Source of the DNA: Reichenbachiella faecimaris
GTDB lineage: Bacteria; Bacteroidota; Bacteroidia; Cytophagales; Cyclobacteriaceae
Assembly: GCF_900176375.1 (NCBI RefSeq)
Contig: NZ_FWYF01000002.1
Location: 532,161-596,160 of the forward strand
Reading direction: 5' to 3'
DNA: 64,000 nt
Positions 16,144 to 23,394 of the stretch are shown in pieces. Numbering within the stretch: the first letter of the stretch is position 1; every line of letters begins with the position of its first letter. A program made the position numbers and the translations under genes. The notes beneath the pieces were generated by a model. The model saw only the letters and a list, made by a program, of their open reading frames with translations, did no database searches and had not been told where the DNA came from.

Positions 16144-18552
16144 TCAAAACTGTATTCTGTACAGTATATCTGGGAAGAACCCAATTTGCTCTACCACATT
16201 GATCTCATCGGTTACTTCATTATATCTTTTCACGAACTCATTTTTTCTATTGGTGACATTCTGCAGATCTACAAAAAACTGATGTGATACGCTTTTCTTT
16301 GCACTATTGATTCTGACTCCAAATTTTACGTCCCACCTGAAGTAATTACCATATCTCATGGTATAGGCTTCATCTTCAAACCTGACTTCATCACCTGCAT
16401 TGTTTCGTGTGCCGTCTAGATCGATAGGTGTATAAGGTTTTCCCCCAGAGGTAGTCAGTTTGGTGTCGAAAGTCCAAGCGTTTTTGTTGCCTTTACCAAA
16501 TTTCCATTCTTTGCCAAATAATACATTATAGACGAAGTGGTTGTTGAAAGCCGTGTTTCTTTCCACGCCATCACTTCCTTCATATTTGGAATCAAATACT
16601 GAGGTAGTCATGAGCAAATAGTAATTATTACTAAAAAACTTCTCAAGTGTTATCTCTGCCCCGTAGTTTTTGCCAATCCCTTCATTGACCAGCGATCCTT
16701 TTTCTTCAAATACAAAATCTGCTCCCTCATTGAGAATAGAGTAACTGCTTGCTATCTGCTCTACTGGTACATCAAAAATGTATTGGTAGTACGTTTCTGC
16801 TTTCAATCTCCAGCTTGGGCCAAGATTTCTGTCGTATGCCAGGACTACGTGATGGCTTTTAGTAAAACCTAAACCATCGTTAGTCATTTCGTAATTACCA
16901 GGACTTACCTCTTCTTCATAGAACAGAATAGGACTAGGTACTGCTTGCGCATGTAGCCCATACGCCACACTGAGACGTTGTGCTGGGTCGAATTGCCAGC
17001 TAAGTGCGGCACGGGGTTCTATGATGGATGATTCCGTGAAACTGTGATATTGACCATGAAAACCACCCGTAATACTCAGTTGATCAGTCACATTATATTC
17101 CACTTGAGCAAAACCTTGGGAAACTAGATACTGATCCTTAAAATCCCTGATCAAACGAAAATCGTCTGGTACTCCATCATTATTTGCGTCAGGAATTCCT
17201 GCTTGATTGTCTCGGTCTTCCACAAAGAAATTAGCATCATAGAGTTCTGCCACTATTCCCGCTCTCAGCGACCAGCTTGCATTAAATTTCTTATTGAACG
17301 TAGAGGAAAAATTGTATCTGATTTCCGTATTATCAACATTTGTCGAGCGATACTTCATCAAAGTATTCCCTGTGTTATCACGTACAATATTGTCCTGATA
17401 GTAATTGTTAGTAGTGGCAGAAACGCCCAATATCGTTTTCAGATATGTCGTTTTATTGAGTCTAATCAAGTGCGAAAGGCCAAGAACCCCCAAATCACTA
17501 TCTACATAAGCATCTTCATTGGGGTTGGCAAATAAGTCAGTTTCGTCAATTTCGTCTCCAAAAAAATCTATACTACTTAGTCCGCCCAATCCGAAGATTT
17601 CAAACCTACCGATTTTGGAATCTCCAAGGTTAGCCTTAAAAGAGAAATCATGGTAAATAGGTACAGCACTCGTGCCGGGAGCCGCGAATCTTGCAATCCC
17701 ATACCTATACGAAGCCACAAAGGACGAATTGTTGTCTTTTTTCATTGGCCCTTCGGCCATAAACTCCAAACCAGAAAAGGCAGATAATTGTCCTGTGAAC
17801 TCATATTTGTCGGTATTCCCATTTCTAAAATTGACATCAAAAACGGCCGCATTTGCATTACCATATTCTGAAGGAAATGCGCCAGTCATAAAATCTGAAT
17901 TCCTAAGCAGATTAGTATTGAGAGCACTTACAGGCCCACCTGTTGCACCTACTGTATTATAATGATTTACGGTAGCCACAGGCATTCCTTCAATTCTCCA
18001 TAAGAGTCCACTGGGTGAGTTCCCTCTCACCACAATATCATTTCTGGAATCGTCTGGGGCACTCACTCCCGCGAACGACGCTGCCATTCTTGCGACATCA
18101 TTTCTACCACCCGAGAACCTGGTCACTTCTTCCAAACTAAATGTTCGAGCGCTTACTTTGGCTAGTTCATTGATGGGCAAGTCCTTATTGGCATCTGCAG
18201 TCACAACGATTTCCTCCATTTTTTCAACGGATTCCTCTAGTTTGATCTGAAGCACCACTTCTTTACCTGTAGTCACAAGTACATTGGGAATTGTCTGATT
18301 TTTATACCCCAGGTATTGTATCATCAATGCCTGCCTTCCAATAGGTACATTTTCTAGCTTGAAATACCCGTCTGCGTCTGCGACTGTACCATGATATGGG
18401 TCAGAGCCAATGAGCCCCACAGTGGCTCCAAAGAGCGGATATTCTGCTTGGGCATCGAGTATTTGCCCTTTTACTGTTTGGGTTTGTGCTTTTGCCTTCA
18501 GGCTAAGAAGAGCGACCAATAGGCCAACTGCAACAATCAACTTCTTATTCAT
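16144..18552 (-). CDS. TonB-dependent outer-membrane receptor with CarboxypepD-like N-terminal domain
   Basis: 802-residue outer-membrane receptor. The start is set at the ATG at 18552 (MNKKLIVAVGLLVALLSLKAKA) because it begins with a signal peptide; the longer frame up to 18924 would overlap the divergent kinase gene. After the signal comes a carboxypeptidase-regulatory-like domain (VKGQILDAQAEYPLFGATVGL, about 25-105), a plug domain (around 110-230, with IVVRGNSPSGLLWRIEGMPV) and a C-terminal barrel ending in aromatic residues (PDILYRIQF). The ligand is unknown; no SusD partner is present, so it is not a standard polysaccharide utilisation locus. It is divergent from a LytS/LytTR pair. A strong terminator follows. 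Confidence 0.9.
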   Translation of the reverse strand: MNKKLIVAVGLLVALLSLKAKAQTQTVKGQILDAQAEYPLFGATVGLIGSDPYHGTVADADGYFKLENVPIGRQALMIQYLGYKNQTIPNVLVTTGKEVVLQIKLEESVEKMEEIVVTADANKDLPINELAKVSARTFSLEEVTRFSGGRNDVARMAASFAGVSAPDDSRNDIVVRGNSPSGLLWRIEGMPVATVNHYNTVGATGGPVSALNTNLLRNSDFMTGAFPSEYGNANAAVFDVNFRNGNTDKYEFTGQLSAFSGLEFMAEGPMKKDNNSSFVASYRYGIARFAAPGTSAVPIYHDFSFKANLGDSKIGRFEIFGLGGLSSIDFFGDEIDETDLFANPNEDAYVDSDLGVLGLSHLIRLNKTTYLKTILGVSATTNNYYQDNIVRDNTGNTLMKYRSTNVDNTEIRYNFSSTFNKKFNASWSLRAGIVAELYDANFFVEDRDNQAGIPDANNDGVPDDFRLIRDFKDQYLVSQGFAQVEYNVTDQLSITGGFHGQYHSFTESSIIEPRAALSWQFDPAQRLSVAYGLHAQAVPSPILFYEEEVSPGNYEMTNDGLGFTKSHHVVLAYDRNLGPSWRLKAETYYQYIFDVPVEQIASSYSILNEGADFVFEEKGSLVNEGIGKNYGAEITLEKFFSNNYYLLMTTSVFDSKYEGSDGVERNTAFNNHFVYNVLFGKEWKFGKGNKNAWTFDTKLTTSGGKPYTPIDLDGTRNNAGDEVRFEDEAYTMRYGNYFRWDVKFGVRINSAKKSVSHQFFVDLQNVTNRKNEFVKRYNEVTDEINVVEQIGFFPDILYRIQF

Positions 18553-18787
18553 GGTTTCTGGTTTTGAATTTTCATTATAGACTCGAAAATAGGATTGAGG
18601 TTTACGTTTGATGGTTTCAAAATGACTGAGTTGGGAAATTTTCTGGATGAATCGGGGAAATCGCAGGATGAACTTTGCACATAAAACAGATTGATTCAAG
18701 CGAGATTTTAATGGATTGATCATCAGAAATTCCTGCTTCACCATCTCCAATAGTCTGATATGGGGAAAACCTGATATTATTGCAACT

Positions 18788-19852
18788 ATGAAATGGCCAA
18801 GCGAAAAAGTAATTAGATGGGTTGGGATTCCTATAGTGGGATTAATCATGACTTTTATTATCAAAGACCATGAGCATAAAGAACAGTCATTCTTAATGAA
18901 TGTTCTCATCTCTACAATCTTCACTGCCGTACTATGGAATGGCGCGATGGCAATTATTTTTACCTTAAGAGACTGGATGCCAGAAGTTTCTCAAACAAGT
19001 AAAAGGCTGCTTGTCACCTACCTATTCGTAACACTGTTTATGATCATTTGCCCTAATCTCATCCGGCTTGGACTTGGCATTAGTACATGGACGGAAATCA
19101 TTCAATTCAAAACTATTTTCTCTCATTCTGAAATCAATATGGTGGTGGCCTTCATGGTTTCATCTATTTATGAAGGAGCCTATTTTTTTGGTAAATGGAA
19201 AGAGTCTTTTGCCTTGGCCGAAAAATTTAGAAATCAGCAAATCAGAACCCAATTCGAAGTCTTGCAGAATCAGATGAGCCCTCATTTCCTATTCAATAGC
19301 CTAAATACGCTAACAACTCTAATTGCTGAAGATCAGAAAACAGCAATTGATTTTACACAAACCTTATCTGAAGTGTATAGGTATATCCTTCAAAACAAAG
19401 AGAAGGAACTGGTTAAACTTAGTGAGGAATTAAGTTTTTCCAAGTCCTATGTTTATCTGCTTCAAATGAGATACCCTGAAAATCTAAATGTCCGATTTTC
19501 CATAGAAGCCACACATGAGGAGCGTTATATCGCACCACTTACTCTTCAGATGCTAATTGAAAATGCCATTAAGCACAATGTCATTTCTAAAACAGATCCG
19601 TTACAAATTGATATTTATGTTGAAAAAGACAAAGTCCTTGTGGTAAAAAATAATCTCCAGCTAAAAAATACATTAGAGAAATCTACCAAAACCGGGTTGG
19701 CCAATATCCGCAAGCGTTATGAGTATCTCGGTCAGCGTCAAATTGATGTAATCACTTCGCAAAAAAATTATATGGTAGCTGTACCTTTGATTGAAATGTT
19801 GACCGAACTTGAGTTTGCTAAAGAACTGGCTTATGAAGGTACTGATCATTGA
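18788..19852 (+). CDS. LytS/YehU-type sensor histidine kinase
   Basis: 354-residue membrane kinase, start at the ATG at 18788 (MKWPSEKVIRW). Four hydrophobic helices span about residues 10-150. The His_kinase (PF06580-type) phosphoacceptor region reads NQMSPHFLFNSLNTL with His166. The ATPase part has LTLQMLIENAIKHN (N-box) and TGLANIRKRYEYL (G-box-like). This is the two-component class pairing with LytTR regulators, and the response regulator overlaps its 3' end by 20 bases. It is divergent from the TonB receptor, a possible target. The signal sensed is unknown. Confidence 0.9.
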   Translation: MKWPSEKVIRWVGIPIVGLIMTFIIKDHEHKEQSFLMNVLISTIFTAVLWNGAMAIIFTLRDWMPEVSQTSKRLLVTYLFVTLFMIICPNLIRLGLGISTWTEIIQFKTIFSHSEINMVVAFMVSSIYEGAYFFGKWKESFALAEKFRNQQIRTQFEVLQNQMSPHFLFNSLNTLTTLIAEDQKTAIDFTQTLSEVYRYILQNKEKELVKLSEELSFSKSYVYLLQMRYPENLNVRFSIEATHEERYIAPLTLQMLIENAIKHNVISKTDPLQIDIYVEKDKVLVVKNNLQLKNTLEKSTKTGLANIRKRYEYLGQRQIDVITSQKNYMVAVPLIEMLTELEFAKELAYEGTDH

Positions 19853-20594
19853 GGACGAAGCGCCAGCTTTTCGCCGCTTGCAAAAACTACTGGAAGAAAT
19901 TGACGAGTCCATTCAGATCGTAGAAGTTTTTGATGGTGTGCAAGAAACGGTGAAGTGGCTCAATCATCATCAGTGTCCAGATCTTATTTTTATGGACATT
20001 CAGCTGAGTGATGGGTTAAGTTTCGAAATTTTCGAACAAGTAGAAATATCCAAGCCTGTGATTTTCACCACGGCATTTGATGAATATATGCTCAAGGCCT
20101 TTAAAGTCAATAGCATAGACTACTTACTCAAACCAATCAACAAGGAAGACCTTGCGCGAAGTTTAGATAAATACCGTACGCTCAAATCTCAATTTTCGGA
20201 TGTTCAGCCCCCCTCTATTCAGGAACTTATAAAAAAAATCCGATTGGATGATCGTAAATTCAAATCTCGTTTTTTGGTGAAAATGGGGGAAAAGATGATG
20301 TCTGTAGAAACTGAGGACATCCTGTGCTTTATGGCTAAATCTGGCCTGGTATATTTGCTCACAAAAGGCGGGAAAAAATATTTGCTGGATCAAACCTTGG
20401 ATGATATCTGCAAAGAGCTAGATCCAGAAAAATACTATCGTGCCAATCGACAATACTTATTGAATTATGCTGCAATAGAGGCCGTGCACAAATTTGGAAA
20501 AAGCAAATTACTCGTAGAAACATCCTTTGAGCACGAAGAACAAATAATAGTAAGTAGCGAAAAAGCCACTGCTTTCAAGCAGTGGCTTGGGTAA
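19833..20594 (+). CDS. LytTR-type response regulator
   Basis: 253 residues from the ATG at 19833 (MKVLIIEDEAPAF). The receiver domain occupies 1-120 with phosphoacceptor Asp56 (LIFMDIQLSDG), the conserved Thr at about 80 (FTTAF) and Lys100 (YLLKPI). The LytTR DNA-binding domain is about 145-250 (LVKMGEKMMSVETEDI, YRANRQYLLN). It overlaps the kinase gene by 20 bases, showing translational coupling. Target sites would be paired direct repeats in LytTR-controlled promoters; the divergent receptor promoter is a candidate. The last codons form a perfect hairpin (20563-20588). Confidence 0.93.
   Translation: MKVLIIEDEAPAFRRLQKLLEEIDESIQIVEVFDGVQETVKWLNHHQCPDLIFMDIQLSDGLSFEIFEQVEISKPVIFTTAFDEYMLKAFKVNSIDYLLKPINKEDLARSLDKYRTLKSQFSDVQPPSIQELIKKIRLDDRKFKSRFLVKMGEKMMSVETEDILCFMAKSGLVYLLTKGGKKYLLDQTLDDICKELDPEKYYRANRQYLLNYAAIEAVHKFGKSKLLVETSFEHEEQIIVSSEKATAFKQWLG
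20563..20588 (+). terminator. Hairpin overlapping the 3' end of the LytTR gene
   Basis: AAGCCACTGC (20563-20572) pairs perfectly with GCAGTGGCTT (20579-20588) around a 6-base loop, ending 3 bases before the stop codon at 20592-20594. A T-rich stretch follows loosely (GGGTAATTTCTC). Probably the transcript end of the two-component operon, embedded in coding sequence. Confidence 0.6.
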
Positions 20595-20617
20595 TTTCTC
20601 TAAAATAATATTTTTAA

Positions 20618-22438
20618 CTACTTTCCTATTTTCCATTCATCATCAGGTGTTCCGACGAAGCAATTTGGAGTTACTGGGAATTCGGCTGTAATCACATAAT
20701 AATAAGTGCCCTCAGGATATTCAGGTGTGATGCCTGTTCGTCCATTACACTCATCCAAGTCTCCAAGACCTGCTACATATTCAAAGTCCTGAATATAGGT
20801 GCCATCATGTGTTCCATCAGGATAGTCTTCTCCAGCTGTGCCAGTGCCCGTTCTAGATCCCGATTTCAGTTGATAGCTGGATTCCAGTTCCATAATTCCA
20901 CTGGTAGCATCTTCTGCATCAACGTATCCAAACTTGTAATATATCGGAAACCCATCTGCTGCGAACCCATAAATCAAGGAATGTCTGCTTCCATCTTCTT
21001 CATCTGCTAAGGCCACTATATCTCCATGATAATGATAGTTTCCGGCAGTGGTTACATGAGCACCATAGGCATCCAGATCAGTTTGATTTTCTTTATAAAC
21101 AGCAGATTGCCATTCCCAATTTTCCTCTTCTGTGTCTGGATGCGTCCATGGTTTCAATCCCATGGGGTGAAACTCCACACCATTCACAGCTACCCCAAAC
21201 TGATAGAATTTGTCGTTTGAAGGGGTGGGGCCTCCAGTTTCGTCATATACGTAAGTAATACTTCCAGCCTCAACTGGAGTCAAATCCAAATCATGTGTAG
21301 ATTCCATAGCTGTTGGAGTTCCATTCGGGAAATTTTCTACCGCATGGCTTGGGTACTGATTAGATGAAATAGTCCTGATATCACCGTCAATAGAAAAACA
21401 AACCTGACTTACGGTCGTACTCGTCGTTTCACAAGAGGTAGTAGAGCCTTCTTCTGCATCATACTGATGGTTGTAGACATGAGCACCTGTATAAGGAATC
21501 AGTTTGAAATAATAGGACATATCTGATTCCAGAATGGTAATATCTAACGAAGTGATAGATGTACCATTGTAGATCAATTGCTGACCCACTCCCTGGTAAG
21601 AAGTACTGGCGTCATCGTCATCCCCATCTGTCAAGTCAGTGAAACTATCCTCAGTATTAATTAAAATGGCATAACCTGACGCGTCCGTTACGGCTGCCCA
21701 AGAGTCTATGGTTAGTCCGTTTCCATCTTGGTTGCTAAATGCGAAATCAGCTGTAGTAGAAGTTGAGGCTTCATTGACAGTCACACTAAAAGTATCTGAG
21801 ACAGAAGCGTCACTTGGGTCTTTGGCTGTTACAGTTACTTCTGTTTCTCCTGTGCCCACTTCCGTAATGGTCAATGTCGTTCCAGATATACTGACCGTCA
21901 CAACAGCTTCATCAGCACTTACAGCATTTAAAATCAGCTCGTCACTATCAGCATCATCAAATACATTCATCAGCTCAACAGTAGCTGCACTAAAGCCTTC
22001 TGATAATGTTTGATCTGATATTTCATTCGTTACAGTCGGCGTGTTATTCGTATCTCCTTCTTCAGAAATTTTTAAGGTGAAAGAATCCGTTACACTCTTG
22101 CCTTCTTCATCTTCAGCTTTTACAGTAATATTTGTTGAGCCATTTCCTACTTCAGAAATTGTAAGTGTGGTACCTGCTATGGCAACAGTGGCAACCCCCT
22201 CATCGCTCGAAGTTGCACTTAATGTCAAGTCGTCTCCATCCGCATCTGCAAAAACATCTGAAAGCGCGACTGTTTCGCTACCAAAGCCAGAAGTCAAAGA
22301 CAAATCGGGAATAACATCCTCAATAGTAGGTGCATGGTTTTCGTCCTGAGCAGGCTCGTCCTCCGTACAGGCTAACATAATATTGAGTAGCAAAATCGCC
22401 ACCAAGGTTGATTTTAATTGATTTTTAATCTCTCTCAT
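20618..22438 (-). CDS. YHYH-domain lipoprotein with two Ig/cadherin-like repeats
   Basis: 606-residue lipoprotein: signal MREIKNQLKSTLVAILLLNIMLAC with Cys24 as lipidation site, followed by an acidic stretch (TEDEPAQDEN). Two cadherin/Ig-like repeats (about 38-125 and 133-223) share the pattern of pairs such as TLTISEVGNGSTNITVKA and TLTITEVGTGETEVTVTA. A further beta domain (about 225-330) precedes the C-terminal YHYH domain, named for its NYHYHG motif, with GFAADGFPIYY and NGRTGITPEYPEGTYYYVIT. YHYH proteins are secreted or surface proteins of unknown role, often near transport or copper genes. It is 2 bases downstream of a small exported protein gene. Confidence 0.88.
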   Translation of the reverse strand: MREIKNQLKSTLVAILLLNIMLACTEDEPAQDENHAPTIEDVIPDLSLTSGFGSETVALSDVFADADGDDLTLSATSSDEGVATVAIAGTTLTISEVGNGSTNITVKAEDEEGKSVTDSFTLKISEEGDTNNTPTVTNEISDQTLSEGFSAATVELMNVFDDADSDELILNAVSADEAVVTVSISGTTLTITEVGTGETEVTVTAKDPSDASVSDTFSVTVNEASTSTTADFAFSNQDGNGLTIDSWAAVTDASGYAILINTEDSFTDLTDGDDDDASTSYQGVGQQLIYNGTSITSLDITILESDMSYYFKLIPYTGAHVYNHQYDAEEGSTTSCETTSTTVSQVCFSIDGDIRTISSNQYPSHAVENFPNGTPTAMESTHDLDLTPVEAGSITYVYDETGGPTPSNDKFYQFGVAVNGVEFHPMGLKPWTHPDTEEENWEWQSAVYKENQTDLDAYGAHVTTAGNYHYHGDIVALADEEDGSRHSLIYGFAADGFPIYYKFGYVDAEDATSGIMELESSYQLKSGSRTGTGTAGEDYPDGTHDGTYIQDFEYVAGLGDLDECNGRTGITPEYPEGTYYYVITAEFPVTPNCFVGTPDDEWKIGK

Positions 22439-22440
22439 CG

Positions 22441-22914
22441 CTAGTATTTTATAGTTGTAGAGAATCTTTTCTTACTTAATCGAAATGACCTTCTTTTATC
22501 GTGAAAAGACGCTTTTATAATGTTTAATTGATTTTCTATGATTTCTAGGAGTACTGTGTTTTCGACCTGAATTTCAGAAATATTCTGAATGGGTATGTCA
22601 AGTTTTGCCATCACCACGATGACGTCATCTAGAAAAATAAATTCTTCGTAATCAAATGAAGCCTTAATCCCATTTATCGACAGACTCATGTGAGTATTTA
22701 AGTATTGTGAAAGTGCACAGTTCCAATCCTCTTTGGTGCTTCCTACGTCATTACCTACAGCTTCCACCAGATTGGCCTTGTCCAGCCGAATTTCCATGAA
22801 ATAGGCCTGGTCTTTTTCAAACAAGTCGAATAATCCAAAATTTAGGTCATGAGCTATTGCTGGCAGCCCACCATTCAATACAAGAAGTGAAAGCACTATA
22901 CATACCTTTTTCAT
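22441..22914 (-). CDS. Small exported protein (DUF6702-like)
   Basis: 157 residues; the ATG at 22914 gives a signal peptide (MKKVCIVLSLLVLNGGLPAIAH). The mature start HDLNFGLFDLFEKDQAYFMEIRLDK resembles the DUF6702-type exported beta proteins found beside YHYH and transport proteins in Bacteroidota. It ends only 2 bases before the YHYH lipoprotein start, so they form an operon. A distant look-alike with a similar layout is at 43967-44587. No active-site motif is seen. The family label is tentative. Confidence 0.6.
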   Translation of the reverse strand: MKKVCIVLSLLVLNGGLPAIAHDLNFGLFDLFEKDQAYFMEIRLDKANLVEAVGNDVGSTKEDWNCALSQYLNTHMSLSINGIKASFDYEEFIFLDDVIVVMAKLDIPIQNISEIQVENTVLLEIIENQLNIIKASFHDKRRSFRLSKKRFSTTIKY

Positions 22915-23108
22915 AGCAGATACAAAATTATTGATCTTCCAGGGATACAACGAGATCAAATAAACTTACCCTACTCATAAAATTTTTGAGTACATCATAT
23001 CAGCAATCCCGTTGGGTATTAAACTCGATTAATCAATTCGCAATTATTCTCACGTTCTGTTATCATTTCGTTAAAATATTAACCACACCCTTTGATTTTT
23101 GTCAACAA

Positions 23109-23141
23109 TTGGCTTAAATACAAATTTCCCGTTTATCTTTG
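23109..23141 (+). promoter_or_regulatory. Promoter of the sulfite reductase/siroheme operon
   Basis: TTG at 23109-23111 and TATCTTTG at 23134-23141 (exact TAnnTTTG), spacer 22 bases. The predicted transcript starts near 23148, giving a leader of about 245 bases before the sulfite reductase ATG. That is long for this organism and holds the leader ORF and terminator. The rest of the gap from 22915 to 23108 is AT-rich with no gene seen. Confidence 0.6.
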
Positions 23142-23192
23142 AACCCTGAATTATTAATCCTCGTTGAAGGAATCACTTCCCGACAAAACGAA

Positions 23193-23312
23193 ATGAACAA
23201 AACAACATTAAATAATATCTCAATAATGAACATCTGTTGGATGTGTTGTTGCTGTATGCTGTCATATAGCGGGAGATATACATTTAATGAATTATTGAAG
23301 GATAGAAGTTAA
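23193..23312 (+). CDS. Cysteine-rich leader peptide of the sulfite reductase operon
   Basis: A 39-codon ORF (ATG 23193, TAA 23310-23312) between the operon promoter and an intrinsic terminator. Codons 15-22 (23235-23258) read Cys-Trp-Met-Cys-Cys-Cys-Cys-Met, so five of eight are cysteine and two methionine, the sulfur amino acids made by the downstream pathway. The rest is unremarkable (MNKTTLNNISIMNI before, LSYSGRYTFNELLKDRS after). A second in-frame ATG at 23226 could also start it. By analogy with amino-acid-operon leader peptides, and with polycysteine leader ORFs described in mycobacteria, its role is to let ribosome stalling report cysteinyl-tRNA supply. The peptide itself need not be functional. 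No Shine-Dalgarno is visible, as usual in this phylum. Confidence 0.8.
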   Translation: MNKTTLNNISIMNICWMCCCCMLSYSGRYTFNELLKDRS

Positions 23313-23370
23313 TCAACATAACAATAAGACATTAAAAAGCCTCTCCCGAGAAATCAGGAGAGGCTTTTTT
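23270..23370 (+). promoter_or_regulatory. Transcription attenuator: antiterminator and terminator arms
   Basis: Terminator: GCCTCTCC (23339-23346) pairs with GGAGAGGC (23357-23364), extended by A/U pairs and followed by TTTTTT (23365-23370). Antiterminator: CGGGAGA (23270-23276), inside the leader ORF just past the Cys codons, is exactly complementary to TCTCCCG (23342-23348), which overlaps the terminator 5' arm. The two pairings exclude each other. A third stem, GCTGTAT (23251-23257) with ATATAGC (23264-23270), covers the last Cys codon and would be broken by a stalled ribosome. TCCCG at 23178-23182 could also mask CGGGA. Prediction: cysteine starvation gives read-through, sufficiency gives termination. 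Folding was done by eye. Confidence 0.75.
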
Positions 23371-23394
23371 ATTGGACTAAAATCAGAAAATACC

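Noticed and set aside
18553-18924. 124-residue N-terminal extension of the TonB receptor frame
   Set aside because: It overlaps the divergent kinase gene and precedes a clean signal peptide starting at 18552.
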